In this document: in pieces, positions 16,333-25,249 of the stretch
Position numbering within the stretch: position 1 is the stretch's first letter
Layout of the letters: each line of letters begins with the position of its first letter
Source of the DNA: a virus
DNA: 48,916 nt
Reading direction: 5' to 3' (one strand)
Virus record (IMG/VR): IMGVR_UViG_3300028653_000024
Location: 1 to 48,916 of that record
The notes under the pieces: generated by a model
Told to the model about the DNA's origin: nothing
The model's database searches: none
The model's input: only the letters and a program-made list of their open reading frames with translations
Made by a program: the position numbers and the translations under genes

Positions 16333-16439
16333 AGGAGATAGAAGATGAGTGGACGATTGATGATGTGTTCAGTGCTTTGGCTGTACTTGAAATGATGTCG
16401 TACATTGAGAAAAAAGAAACAAAGAAAAGAGGGAGTTGA
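16227..16439 (+). CDS. Tail chaperone extension reached by -1 frameshift
   Basis: An open frame in the -1 register overlapping the chaperone 3' end. It has no ribosome-bound start of its own. A six-A run preceded by G (16221-16228, in-frame codons AAA AAA) has AGGA at 16212-16215 upstream, the arrangement that stimulates dnaX-type shifting. The fused product would be about 196 residues, with a continuous helical C-terminus (SWDVACKQLDAG ... DEWTIDDVFSALAVLEMM). A second candidate heptamer TTTTTTC lies at 16188-16194. This matches the G/GT chaperone pattern of many tailed phages. Confidence 0.55.
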   Translation, partial: SGDSSSWDVACKQLDAGLLDELPKWIVWHSGKASLKEIEDEWTIDDVFSALAVLEMMSYIEKKETKKRGS

Positions 16440-16442
16440 GTT

Positions 16443-16781
16443 ATGTTGTCTTTCAATGTAGAAATATTTGCAGGAATAGTAATAGCAATATTTACAGCTT
16501 TGCTTACGTACTTCATTAAAAGTGTTATGGATAGGAATATTTTAACAACAGCTATATCAGCCAGGATTGGTCAGCATGAAAAAGAATACCATAAGCAGGA
16601 AACTTGGGAAATAGCTAAACAAGCAGTAAAGGACCACATCAACTCTTGTTCTGCTCTTGGAGATATATCAGAAATGAAAGAAAGAGTTAAGGGGTTGGAA
16701 GATTCTACTTTAGCAATTAAAATGGCAATAGCCTACCTTGTAAAAATAAATAGCGGGAATCCTGCTGAGTTTGGGTTATAA
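16443..16781 (+). CDS. Membrane-anchored coiled-coil protein, hypothetical
   Basis: A 112-residue protein. Residues 7-26 are one transmembrane helix (IFAGIVIAIFTALLTYFIKS), followed by a charged helical domain (EKEYHKQETWEIAKQAVKDH, then MKERVKGLEDS). It resembles holin-like or membrane-attached phage proteins but no family is recognised. It overlaps the next start (TAATG), so it is co-translated with the tape measure. Confidence 0.6.
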   Translation: MLSFNVEIFAGIVIAIFTALLTYFIKSVMDRNILTTAISARIGQHEKEYHKQETWEIAKQAVKDHINSCSALGDISEMKERVKGLEDSTLAIKMAIAYLVKINSGNPAEFGL

Positions 16782-18226
16782 TGTCTGGACCAAATATAGT
16801 TCGTGAGTTTTTTACTAAGCTTGGTATTGAGTTCGATCCCAAGGGGGTTGAGCAATTAGAGTCTCGTTTAAAGACTTTTAATGCTTTTGTAAAAACTGGG
16901 CTTGTGGCAAACATGCAGCAGTTTGCTATGGGGGTTGAACGTGTTGGTCATCAACTTGAAAATTTAGTATCAAGACCAATCACTGACTTTATAAGTTCTT
17001 CTGTTCAGGCTTTTGCTGATCTTGAAACTTTACAAATGCCTTTCAGGTCACTGATACCCGATGCTCAGAAAATGCGTGATTTATTTTCTGATTTTGCAAA
17101 GATAAAACTTACAGGTGTTTTTAATGATAAACAAATTTATGAGTATGGTTTGAAGTTGGTACAGATTCAAAAACCAGTTGAAAAAGTAGGTGGGTTGCTT
17201 CGTACTCTTGCTAATGCTTCTCTTGGAAAACCAGCGTTAGTAAACGAAATTTTGAGAGCTATGAGCTATGGGGAAACAATGAATTTCACCCGTATGAGTT
17301 TGGCTTCTACCTTTCCTACTTTGATGGATGCTCTTACTCAAAATGCTGGTCCTAAAGGGTTGATGCTTCGTAAAAAACTTAACTTAGGGATAATAAACTA
17401 TAGTGAATTAATGAGCGCCATTGATGAGTTGGGAGAGCGTCAACGGTATGCGATGATTTTCCAAGCTAACACAATCAACGGAATTTATGCTATAATTGCT
17501 AACAATATTGACACGATAAAAAAGAAAGTTGGGGATTGGATAGACAAGAACATAGTTCTTAAACGTGCTCTTGTTACCATAGCTTATTATCTTGAAAGAT
17601 TTATTGATTTGTTTGATAAGATACCAAACAGAACTAAATGGATTTTACTTATTATTGCCGGTGTTGTTGCTGCTTTACCAGTGATATTGACAGTTCTTGG
17701 TGGGATAGCTTCTGTGATAGTATCTATTGCCGGAACTGTTTATTTAATCTCTACTTTTGCTGGAATATTTGCAGCTATAGGAGGGGTTTTATCTCCCATA
17801 ATTTTGACTTTACTTGAGGTTGTATTGGTTCTTGCTGCCGGATACGCTATAGTAAACACAATACGGTTGGTGTTTGAAAATTGGAAAGAGCTTCTTTCTG
17901 ATGTTTATTATTGGTTTGATAAGCTGATTGGGCACCCTTTTATGAAGGGGTTCAAGAGCGTAATGTCTGCTTTTAACGGATCAAGTGATTTTGGAAAAGA
18001 CCCTATGGCCGGGATGTATTATGTTCCTAAATCTGGTTCTCAGAGTTCAATAACAACTAAAAACATCAACGTTACTGTTGAAGCTAACCTACCAGAAGGA
18101 ACCCCTGATGACCATGTTCAATATGTAAAGGACGGAATACATCAAGCAATTCAAAGTGAGTTAGGGTATCATTTGTTTAATACTGATAATAGCAACGAAT
18201 GGTCAATGTTGTCTCAACAGAAGTAG
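16781..18226 (+). CDS. Tail tape measure protein (short)
   Basis: A 481-residue protein with a helical N-terminal half and two or three hydrophobic helices near residues 288-370 (WILLIIAGVVAALPVIL, ALTVLGG-like and VVLVLAAGYAIV). Its place after the chaperone and before baseplate genes identifies it. Tape measures set tail length at about 0.15 nm per residue, so a tail of about 70 nm is expected. It is short for a myophage. Confidence 0.8.
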   Translation: MSGPNIVREFFTKLGIEFDPKGVEQLESRLKTFNAFVKTGLVANMQQFAMGVERVGHQLENLVSRPITDFISSSVQAFADLETLQMPFRSLIPDAQKMRDLFSDFAKIKLTGVFNDKQIYEYGLKLVQIQKPVEKVGGLLRTLANASLGKPALVNEILRAMSYGETMNFTRMSLASTFPTLMDALTQNAGPKGLMLRKKLNLGIINYSELMSAIDELGERQRYAMIFQANTINGIYAIIANNIDTIKKKVGDWIDKNIVLKRALVTIAYYLERFIDLFDKIPNRTKWILLIIAGVVAALPVILTVLGGIASVIVSIAGTVYLISTFAGIFAAIGGVLSPIILTLLEVVLVLAAGYAIVNTIRLVFENWKELLSDVYYWFDKLIGHPFMKGFKSVMSAFNGSSDFGKDPMAGMYYVPKSGSQSSITTKNINVTVEANLPEGTPDDHVQYVKDGIHQAIQSELGYHLFNTDNSNEWSMLSQQK

Positions 18227-18229
18227 CTT

Positions 18230-18832
18230 ATGGACCAGACAGAGTTCCAATACAACAGTCAATTGCAGGATGAGGAAATATATCTTGCCAAGAGCGTATC
18301 TTTATTGAACTCTCAATCAGGGCAAGCTATCTTTACATTTGACGCATGTGTGGATGAAAATTACGGTGGAACGGCGGAGCTGACGGAGTTCCCGGTAGAG
18401 TCTGGTTCAACTGTTTCAGACCATATTTATAACAAACCAGACAGAGTTACTTTACACGGGATAGTTTCAAACTACCCTTTGTTTGCTAAGATTGATCCTA
18501 CAAGAGCGAGCCGGGCTTATAATCTACTGAATGGTGTTAAAGCAGAAAAGATTTTAGTAGACGTGGTAGGTGGGCTTACTGATTATGAACAGATGGCCAT
18601 TGTGTCTGTTGCCGCTCCTCGTAGTGTTCAGAATGGAAACGCTCTAGATATAACACTGGAACTGAAACAAGTAAACTTTGTAAATACCCAAGAGATTCCG
18701 ATGCCAAATATAAAAGCACCCATCCTTGCAAAAAAGGTTCCTTTTGGGACTCAGACTCCACAACAGATTTTACCTTTTAATCTACCTCCGTGGGCTGTAA
18801 AATTAGGAAAACAGATTTTAGGTCTACAATGA
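18230..18832 (+). CDS. Baseplate hub protein, Dit-like
   Basis: A 200-residue protein. The central DKPDRVTLHGIVSN-like stretch (KPDRVTLHGIVSNY near residues 70-83), then ASRAYNLLNGVKAE and LDITLELKQVNFV, are typical of the Dit-like phage tail N-terminal domain. A Pro-rich C-terminal extension follows. It begins the baseplate module and probably forms the ring at the tube end. Confidence 0.7.
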   Translation: MDQTEFQYNSQLQDEEIYLAKSVSLLNSQSGQAIFTFDACVDENYGGTAELTEFPVESGSTVSDHIYNKPDRVTLHGIVSNYPLFAKIDPTRASRAYNLLNGVKAEKILVDVVGGLTDYEQMAIVSVAAPRSVQNGNALDITLELKQVNFVNTQEIPMPNIKAPILAKKVPFGTQTPQQILPFNLPPWAVKLGKQILGLQ

Positions 18833-19167
18833 TAGTATCGATACCTTTTCAAGAACACCCCTATTTTTCAGAGCAAGTGGTTCTGGACAGTGTTCCTTAT
18901 GTATTCGAGTTTTATTGGAATAACAGGGGTTCTTTTTGGTCGTTGACAATTTATAACAAGAACAACAGTCTTCTAATAGCTGGGTTGAAAGTTGTTAAGA
19001 ACTTAAACCTATTGAATAATTACGGTAAGATAGATGCTCTCCCGGCAGGTCTCCTTATGGCAAAATCTCAAGCTGATGGAGACAATACTGAGATTGCTTA
19101 TGGAGATATTTACTCAGGTCTTGTAAACATTGTCTATATACCGAGGTCTGATTTTGCAACCCTATAA
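18829..19167 (+). CDS. Baseplate plug protein (Pam3 gp18-like)
   Basis: The ATG at 18829 overlaps the preceding stop (ATGA); an earlier in-frame start would lie inside the previous gene. The 112-residue product has the pattern FEFYWNNRGSFWSLTIYN...LLIAGLKVVKNLNLLNNY, diagnostic of the cyanophage Pam3 plug family. It closes the tube in the baseplate hub. The gene order Dit-like, plug, hub, spike matches minimal myophages. Confidence 0.75.
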   Translation: MIVSIPFQEHPYFSEQVVLDSVPYVFEFYWNNRGSFWSLTIYNKNNSLLIAGLKVVKNLNLLNNYGKIDALPAGLLMAKSQADGDNTEIAYGDIYSGLVNIVYIPRSDFATL

Positions 19168-20065
19168 GCAATTCAATAGAGTCATTCACGTTGAAGTGGG
19201 TTTGTCCAATAGTGCAAATGCTTTGGGGGTATCTGATCTACGTATTCATTTTGAAGTAAAAAAGACTCGTGCAGTTATGAAAAACACTGCTAAAATTGAG
19301 ATATACAATCTTGCTGAAAAGTCAAGAAACTTTTTAGAGAACTACAAAGGCATGAAGGTTATTCTCAAGGCTGGTTACAAAGATCAAATTGCTAAAAACC
19401 CAAATTCAGATTTGCTTTATATTGGAGACATACTCAGGGTCTATCATCAGAAGAAACCACCCAATATAATCACTACGATAGAAGCCATGACAGGTCAGAA
19501 GCAGTTGCTTACTAAGATGTCAATAAGTTATTCTCCTAAAACCATGTTCCTGTCAATATTGAAACATGGTATAAATCAGGTGGGGGCCGTCTTACATGAG
19601 TCCTCAAACCTGTCTACAGCGACTCAATCCTATTCAAATGGGTTTTCTTTTAATGGAACATTTAAGGACTTTCTTGATAAGATAAATGATTTTGCAAAGA
19701 CCGAGTGGAGTTGTCAGAATGAGAAGATAAAAGTTATTCCTAAAAGAGGGTCGGATTTAGCTGACTTTATCTCCGTCTCCCCGGAAACGGGTATGCTTGA
19801 CTCTCCTGTAAAGATGGCAAGTGTTGATCCAATGATACCTACTATGGGACAGGTGATAGGGAACATTGACATATTACCTGGGTGGAGAATCCGGTCCCTT
19901 TTGCTTCCTATGGTTGAGCCTGGAAACAAATTAACAGTTTCGAGTTTCAGTATTCCTCCGGGAAAGATTTTCTCTACAACTGTAGTGGAGCATCGTGGGG
20001 ACAATTACGCCAACGATTGGGACACTACGATAGAGTGTTATGAATACAAGGGGAGGGAACAATGA
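19154..20065 (+). CDS. Baseplate central hub protein (gp27/gpD-like)
   Basis: The start is a TTG at 19154 with GAGG seven bases upstream; it overlaps the plug gene by 14 bases. The 303-residue product has FEVKKTRAVMKNTAKIEIYNLAEKSRNFLENY (near residues 33-64), a motif of hub proteins in the Pam3-like set. It ends DTTIECYEYKG. The hub trimer joins the tube to the spike. A TTG at 19130 is possible but lacks a ribosome binding site. Confidence 0.75.
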   Translation: MQPYKQFNRVIHVEVGLSNSANALGVSDLRIHFEVKKTRAVMKNTAKIEIYNLAEKSRNFLENYKGMKVILKAGYKDQIAKNPNSDLLYIGDILRVYHQKKPPNIITTIEAMTGQKQLLTKMSISYSPKTMFLSILKHGINQVGAVLHESSNLSTATQSYSNGFSFNGTFKDFLDKINDFAKTEWSCQNEKIKVIPKRGSDLADFISVSPETGMLDSPVKMASVDPMIPTMGQVIGNIDILPGWRIRSLLLPMVEPGNKLTVSSFSIPPGKIFSTTVVEHRGDNYANDWDTTIECYEYKGREQ

Positions 20066-20661
20066 TACCTCAACCATATATTACCTTGACAGATGTTTTA
20101 AGCAATCATATGAAATCAGTTCTAAGTAGTTTGTACACAGCTATTCCGGGAGTGATTGAGGATTATGATTCAACTAGACCAAGCGCAACTATTAAATTGT
20201 CCATACGGAGGGTGTTTTCGGATGGTTCTTCTTTGCCAAGCGTACCAATATACAAAGTCCCTGTGTGCTTCCCTCGGTCTCAGGACGCAGCAATCTCTTG
20301 GCCTTTACGAAGTGGGGATTCAGTGTTGGTCCTGTTCTCTCAACGATCTCTTGATGATTGGGTAAATGGAAGTGGGGAGAAAGCGCCATTAGACCCAAGA
20401 ACATTCGACATGAATGACGCAATCGCCCTCCCTGGCTTATTCCCTTTTTCTCAAGGGAAGGCTTGTGATTCAAGTAACTTTTGTATTCAATTTAAAGATC
20501 AGAAAATATCCATTACTCCTTCGGGAGAGATTGATTTGGGTGTTGGGTTGCTTCCTAATGTTTCTTTGGCAACAGAGAATTTTGTAACAGCGGTTTGTTC
20601 TGCTTTGGGGGTAAATCCGATTCCCCCTATATTTTTAACTCAAATTGTAAAGGCGCAATAA
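20062..20661 (+). CDS. Baseplate spike (Gp138-like N-terminal domain)
   Basis: A 199-residue protein. VCFPRSQDAAISWPLRSGDSVLVLFSQRSLDDW (near residues 68-100) and DPRTFDMNDAIALPGLFPF are the hallmark of the Gp138 N-terminal OB-like domain. The short beta-helical C-terminus forms the spike that punctures the envelope. It has a four-base overlap with the hub gene. Confidence 0.82.
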   Translation: MIPQPYITLTDVLSNHMKSVLSSLYTAIPGVIEDYDSTRPSATIKLSIRRVFSDGSSLPSVPIYKVPVCFPRSQDAAISWPLRSGDSVLVLFSQRSLDDWVNGSGEKAPLDPRTFDMNDAIALPGLFPFSQGKACDSSNFCIQFKDQKISITPSGEIDLGVGLLPNVSLATENFVTAVCSALGVNPIPPIFLTQIVKAQ

Positions 20662-20795
20662 TGAAAACAAATAAATCAGCGGCTTTAATCGTTTTGTTCT
20701 TCACTTTTGGGTTCGGAGCAGGGAGCGGGCGGGAAAAAGTGGAAATTTTTACCGATAGCAAATCAATAGCAACATATTTGGAAGAAAGAAACTAA
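20661..20795 (+). CDS. 44-residue exported or membrane micro-protein
   Basis: The ATG at 20661 overlaps the spike stop (TAATG). The product has a basic N-terminus and one hydrophobic helix ending in Gly-rich GFGAGSG, with a 20-residue hydrophilic tail (EKVEIFTDSKSIATYLEERN). It could be a cleaved secreted peptide or a single-pass membrane protein. No family is recognised. Confidence 0.5.
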   Translation: MKTNKSAALIVLFFTFGFGAGSGREKVEIFTDSKSIATYLEERN

Positions 20796-20798
20796 CCA

Positions 20799-22058
20799 AT
20801 GAAAGATCTCTTACTTAATCCAGTTACGGGTGACTTAGCGGTTACACTTCAAGACGCTGATCTTGTTTCTGTATCGGGGGCAGATGAAGTTGCTCAACAG
20901 CTTACAATACGGTTACGGTTTTTTCTTGGGGAATGTATTTTTGATCCAAGTAAGGGGGTTAATTATTTTGGAAAGATTTTTATAGCTAACCCAAATATAG
21001 CAAGCATATCAACAATTTTAAAGAACACAATTCTTGCTACTGATGGGGTAAGAGACATATTGACTTTTGATGTTTCCTTTGATAAAAAAACAAGAAAGAC
21101 AACTGTTTCTTTTTCAGTAGACACAGTATATGGAGTGGTGAATTACAACAATGGTTTGGCTGTTCCTGTGGCCTCATCTACTGTTTATTCAACAGAGGGA
21201 GGGCACACTACCCCCCACCCTGTATCGTTGAAAGAGGGCGCTTCTCTTAACGACACACTTCTTGCTTTAAGTGGGTTGGACGATGAAGCAGGTTTTCTTT
21301 ATGAAATAGACCATATTCATTTTGTAAAATACCCGTTTGCTGGAAATGGTTCTGCTTTGTCTGTTTCTCACAGTGACCATAACCATGAAGCTACTGCCTT
21401 TCCAACTGCTTCACCCACCGTAAAGGGTGGAATAAAAACAGGAAGTGATTTTACTATGAGTGGAGAAACTTTGCAATTACGCCATGCTCCCCTGATAGTC
21501 TCTTTGTCAGGAGGCTCAGTAAACGAAAAGGGTCAGACCGTAAGCAGTGCATCGCTTTCTTGGACACTTTCTGGTGACACACCAACACACAGCAGCCTTA
21601 CGGATGTTTCCGGGTTTGACGTGAATACGGCAGGTGGAGTGCATAATTTCACAGGCTTTTCAATCACCACTGACAAAACCTACATCTTAACTATTGGAGA
21701 TGACGTTGAAAATCCGAGTTCGACGGCAAGCGTGGTCGAACATTTCACGCAAAAAATGTATTATGGAAACAATGCAACTTCATCTCTAACGAGTGCTCAA
21801 GTAGTGGCATTAGCCAATAAATTTTTAACCGATTCCAGATTGCAAACACTTTCTTTAAGCGGTGGTGGAAACTATCTTTATATCGCGTATCCGTCAGATT
21901 ATGGTCTTGCTGATATTTGGGTAGGTGGGCTTCGGGATACGTCGTGGATTCAAACGACGGTAAGTGTGACGAACGTTTCAGGAGCAACCGAAGATTTTTA
22001 TGTGTATCGATCTGTAAATAAAACTTCCGGCGCTGGCATCAGCGTAGAGGTGAAATAA
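20799..22058 (+). CDS. Baseplate wedge (W/gp25-like) fused to fibre-like domains
   Basis: A 419-residue protein. Residues 1-120 are a gp25/W-like wedge (LAVTLQDADLVSVSGADEVAQQLTIRLRFFLGE, typical of this family). The middle holds a collar with a phage-fibre-like TASPTVKGGIKTGSDFTMSGETLQL repeat. The last 190 residues are beta-rich and adhesin-like. Wedge proteins are usually about 120 residues and separate; here the wedge carries a fibre-type extension. It overlaps the next gene start. Confidence 0.72.
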   Translation: MKDLLLNPVTGDLAVTLQDADLVSVSGADEVAQQLTIRLRFFLGECIFDPSKGVNYFGKIFIANPNIASISTILKNTILATDGVRDILTFDVSFDKKTRKTTVSFSVDTVYGVVNYNNGLAVPVASSTVYSTEGGHTTPHPVSLKEGASLNDTLLALSGLDDEAGFLYEIDHIHFVKYPFAGNGSALSVSHSDHNHEATAFPTASPTVKGGIKTGSDFTMSGETLQLRHAPLIVSLSGGSVNEKGQTVSSASLSWTLSGDTPTHSSLTDVSGFDVNTAGGVHNFTGFSITTDKTYILTIGDDVENPSSTASVVEHFTQKMYYGNNATSSLTSAQVVALANKFLTDSRLQTLSLSGGGNYLYIAYPSDYGLADIWVGGLRDTSWIQTTVSVTNVSGATEDFYVYRSVNKTSGAGISVEVK

Positions 22059-23644
22059 TGAGCGCAAACACAGGCGTACTCGTTCTTGGGCCTATCAGGC
22101 CGTTTGACTCGACAGACACATATCCAACGTGCTTGTCCGACGAAATGCTTGGAGGCTTGCATGTAGGCGCAAATCTAACGGCGTTGCAGGCTATTCCTTC
22201 GCTTCGCCTGAGTGCCGGGATGCTTGGCTTTACGGATGACTCTAATACTCTTTACAAGCTCGGTGGTGATCTTGCTACCTGGACGTCACTTTCGGTTATT
22301 GGAAGTGGATTGTCCGGCTCCCTCTCAGTTGGTAAAATCTCCTATTGTTCCAACGCCACAGGGCCGGTGCTGAGTGATACAAATATTTTTTATGATGGAA
22401 TAAACGTCGGCATCGGGACGACCAATCCATTAGTAAATTTGCAGATAGGATCAAGAAATGGGTTGTTTAATATAGGCAACAATACGGAACTCTCAAACAA
22501 TCTTTACTATAACTCAGGCTGGAAATATTTGACATCTTCTTATGGTAGCGCATTAGAACAAGACGGTTCTGGCAATTTCTTCTTCTATACTGCCCCGAAT
22601 GGAACATCTGGAAATCCAGCTACGCTCACTACTGCAATGTCAATTTTATTGAACGGCAGTGTCGGAATCGGCTACGCCGCCCCGCTTTCCGCCCTATGTG
22701 TTAATGGTGGGATGAATATCGGAGGGCAGGAAAGTGTGAGCGGTCTCCGCTTGACCAGTTCTGCCGGAACATCTTACACAGATATTTATAGCGATGGAGG
22801 CAATAATTTAAATATTGCACTTGCCCCATCTTCTGGCACCAGCTATCCAAGTTCGATTAATTTTTTGCATGGAACATCGAAAGTATTTTCAATAATCGAC
22901 CAAACGCCCTACGGCACATCGTTTTTGCCGAGATCAATAAATGTTTTTTATGATGACACACACTACGGAAGCCTGAGCGTGGATATTTCTGGAAACTTAT
23001 TGCTTTCGGCTATCGGGACGATTAACTCCATGAAAAATTTTAATATTTATCACGATTCAAATGATTCGGTTTCTGGGTATTTAAATTTTTACAAAGACAA
23101 AGGGTCGTTTACAAACCCCGCCGATGTGACATATAATAACAATGTCGGAATAATAAGCTTCGGCGGATATTTCGGTGGTGCTTATAGGACCGTTGCCTCT
23201 ATGCGTGTGAGCGTTGGTGATACTCCTGCGGGTACTTATGTACCTGGATTGGTGACTTTTGCTTCCTCAACTTTGTTATCAGGCCCAAGGACGGTTTATC
23301 AAATAGACAAATACGCTGATTTTATTTTTAACACCGCTATTGTTGCGGGATCGACATTAACATCAATATCTAATGGAGGCGCAATAGATTTTGAATGCAA
23401 CAACTACAATACCCTAACGTGGACAAACACCACACCGTCATCTGATCTGGACGTGACAATTACCGGCACACCCATCGATGGCATGATAATTTTTATTCAC
23501 TCCTTCAACCAAAACGACTGCGTGAAAATAACCATTGGCGGAAACTGGATTCAAGGGTGTTGCGGGTATAACCAGCGAAGCGCTATTTTAAAATATGCAA
23601 ATAGCCAGTGGGTTATGGTTTCAAACTTTTTAGGGGCGACATAA
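22058..23644 (+). CDS. Tail fibre or spike protein
   Basis: A 528-residue beta-rich protein, Gly/Ser/Asn/Thr-rich, with the fibre-typical GINVGIGTTNPLVNLQIGS and SVGIGYAAPLSALCVNGGMNIGG motifs. These are the "GIGTxxP..LxV" repeats common in adhesin-like phage fibres. The C-terminus has TWTNTTPSSDLDVTITGTPIDGM. It is the probable host-binding protein at the baseplate. Its end is followed by the sugar-nucleotide-type gene pair. Confidence 0.7.
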   Translation: MSANTGVLVLGPIRPFDSTDTYPTCLSDEMLGGLHVGANLTALQAIPSLRLSAGMLGFTDDSNTLYKLGGDLATWTSLSVIGSGLSGSLSVGKISYCSNATGPVLSDTNIFYDGINVGIGTTNPLVNLQIGSRNGLFNIGNNTELSNNLYYNSGWKYLTSSYGSALEQDGSGNFFFYTAPNGTSGNPATLTTAMSILLNGSVGIGYAAPLSALCVNGGMNIGGQESVSGLRLTSSAGTSYTDIYSDGGNNLNIALAPSSGTSYPSSINFLHGTSKVFSIIDQTPYGTSFLPRSINVFYDDTHYGSLSVDISGNLLLSAIGTINSMKNFNIYHDSNDSVSGYLNFYKDKGSFTNPADVTYNNNVGIISFGGYFGGAYRTVASMRVSVGDTPAGTYVPGLVTFASSTLLSGPRTVYQIDKYADFIFNTAIVAGSTLTSISNGGAIDFECNNYNTLTWTNTTPSSDLDVTITGTPIDGMIIFIHSFNQNDCVKITIGGNWIQGCCGYNQRSAILKYANSQWVMVSNFLGAT

Positions 23645-23674
23645 AAATGAACACAAGAGCGATACTTCTTTGCG

Positions 23675-24310
23675 ATGGTAAGGGAACGTTGGGGTTTGTC
23701 TTGCCCAAAACACAAGGTTGAAATTAACGGGGAGATGCTTATTAGTAGGACTGTTAGATTGTTAAAAGAAAATGGCATTACTGATATTTGGATCACATCG
23801 CACGATGCCTCTTATGAGATACCAGGAATTAAAAGATATGAACCGATAGACAATCAATTTAAGATAGATCAATTTTGGGCGTGTATACCGATTTGGGAAG
23901 GCCAACAAAAAGTCATCTTTCTTTTTGGAGATGTTTATTTTAGCGAAGTAGCTATGAAAACGATTTGTAGTCATACGGTAGACGGGTACGCATATTTTCA
24001 ACGCACAAAAGCAAGTAAAATAACAGGCAAAAGATGGAAAGAAGGATTTGCATTTGTTGTTGAAAATATTGACAAGTTTAAGAAAGCGTGCGAGTTTCTT
24101 CACAATGATGCAAAAAATGAATTGCCTGAGATGCACCATAATATTTCAGCGTATTTAGAGGGAAAGCCGATAGCAGATTACTTAACCCACTGGCGCGAAA
24201 TTGGTCCTCATGGTGTTGAGATAGATGACGAAACCGACGATTTTGATAATTCAAGAGACTTGATAAATTGGAGAAAATACACCAAAATAGACAACAAGGC
24301 GTTGCTATGA
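23675..24310 (+). CDS. Nucleotidyltransferase-like protein, N-terminus frameshifted
   Basis: The 211-residue open frame has the fold signature of NTP-transferases: PKHKVEINGEMLISRTVRLLKENGITDIWI and LFGDVYFSE with the metal-binding Asp. Upstream, an ATG at 23647 with an AGGGG site encodes MNTRAILLCDGKG, the start of the same fold, but then goes out of frame and stops at 23721. The open frame begins at an ATG lacking a ribosome binding site. Reading on from the better start needs a +1 (or -2) change near GGGAACG; a two-base loss would explain it. Enzymes of this kind activate sugar phosphates with NTP. Confidence 0.6.
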   Translation: MVRERWGLSCPKHKVEINGEMLISRTVRLLKENGITDIWITSHDASYEIPGIKRYEPIDNQFKIDQFWACIPIWEGQQKVIFLFGDVYFSEVAMKTICSHTVDGYAYFQRTKASKITGKRWKEGFAFVVENIDKFKKACEFLHNDAKNELPEMHHNISAYLEGKPIADYLTHWREIGPHGVEIDDETDDFDNSRDLINWRKYTKIDNKALL

Positions 24311-24816
24311 AAGTTTTTATCCCAATACGCTCGACCGAAGTTTTGACTGAAAATGTTCAAAAAAGCATTGAGGTTCAGGGTGGAGAAATTATTTTGGTTG
24401 AGAACGAACCGCTTTCTATGCTTTCTCGCCGGGCGAGCGAATGGCAGGCACGGGATGAAATAGTAAACACGGTAAAGCTTTTGACCGATAAATACGTGGT
24501 GACAAACGACGCTAATGGATGGCATAAATACGTGGACAACTTTGCTTGTATGGAGGCTGCGCTTTACTGCGATCCGGGTCTTGGCGCGGTCGGTCTATGG
24601 AGACAGGGACAGGCTCCTGCAAAAATACCGGAGAATTTCCCGGTTTATCTTTCATGCGTTATGTGGAGGCGCGAAGTTCTCGCGGCTATGCCGAAGCTCA
24701 CTGGAAACTGCGACCCGAAAAGCTGCTGTTGTCATTACTACGGCGAGGCTGTCCGGGCGATGGGATATAAATACGAGTTCTTAGATTCTATTCACCGTAT
24801 TCAGGAGGTTTACTAA
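24307..24816 (+). CDS. Putative glycosyltransferase-like protein
   Basis: A 169-residue protein, translationally coupled to the nucleotidyltransferase. It has a Rossmann-like start (MKVFIPIRSTEVLTENVQKSIEVQGGEIILVEN), a VTNDAN motif near residue 66 that could serve as the DxD-type metal site, and YLSCVMWRREVL near 117-128 as in GT-A enzymes. It is shorter than typical GT2 enzymes. The substrate is unknown. Its neighbourhood (fibres, nucleotidyltransferase) suggests sugar modification of a virion or surface component. Confidence 0.5.
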   Translation: MKVFIPIRSTEVLTENVQKSIEVQGGEIILVENEPLSMLSRRASEWQARDEIVNTVKLLTDKYVVTNDANGWHKYVDNFACMEAALYCDPGLGAVGLWRQGQAPAKIPENFPVYLSCVMWRREVLAAMPKLTGNCDPKSCCCHYYGEAVRAMGYKYEFLDSIHRIQEVY

Positions 24817-25172
24817 TGGCTAAACTATTTCAGATCAAATTATCACCCAAGGACGTTCTTTCCGATGTACAAAAAACGGCTACCGACGAGACCAAGCTCT
24901 CGGTTCGGGAAATAGAACTCGCAGCTTTGGAAAACCTTTTTTCGACTGCGGCAAACTCGCAGAAAGACCTAAAGAAAATGAATGAGTGCTACGATTGCAT
25001 CGGGCAGGTAAAAAACTTAAAAGAGGAAGCACTCGAAATAAATTTGACCAAGCAGGATATTGAATATCTGGAAAAGGCCATTGAGTTGTCCGCTTCGCAG
25101 CGTCCGGGCTTTTGGTTTGCGGCGAGGGAGATGTTTAAATCAATAGAAAAACCAGCGGAGATAGAGGCATGA
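24816..25172 (+). CDS. Hypothetical helical protein
   Basis: A 118-residue, mostly alpha-helical protein (KTATDETKLSVREIELAALENLF, then LTKQDIEYLEKAIELSASQRPGFWF), with start and stop overlapping both neighbours. No family is recognised. A Trp-Phe rich C-terminal segment may bind another virion protein. It is in the baseplate-fibre cluster between the sugar-related pair and the J-like gene. Confidence 0.6.
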   Translation: MAKLFQIKLSPKDVLSDVQKTATDETKLSVREIELAALENLFSTAANSQKDLKKMNECYDCIGQVKNLKEEALEINLTKQDIEYLEKAIELSASQRPGFWFAAREMFKSIEKPAEIEA

Positions 25173-25249
25173 AAATAGGGTTTGGTGTTGTTTTTGGTTT
25201 GGTGTTGCTTTTGGTTTGGTTTTACCGTATATTGAGGGTGGAGGTATAA
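25169..25249 (+). CDS. 26-residue membrane micro-protein
   Basis: Twenty-six codons (MKIGFGVVFGLVLLLVWFYRIL...), one transmembrane helix followed by a short basic tail. It overlaps the preceding stop (ATGA) and abuts the baseplate J start. The nucleotide sequence of the helix is built of repeated TTTGGTGTTG/TTTGGTTTGG words, so its gene status is less sure. Confidence 0.4.
   Translation: MKIGFGVVFGLVLLLVWFYRILRVEV

Noticed and set aside
16345-16395. A separate start with AAAGGAG in the chaperone overlap
   Set aside because: Its frame ends after 16 codons; the AAAGGAG falls within the -1 coding frame.
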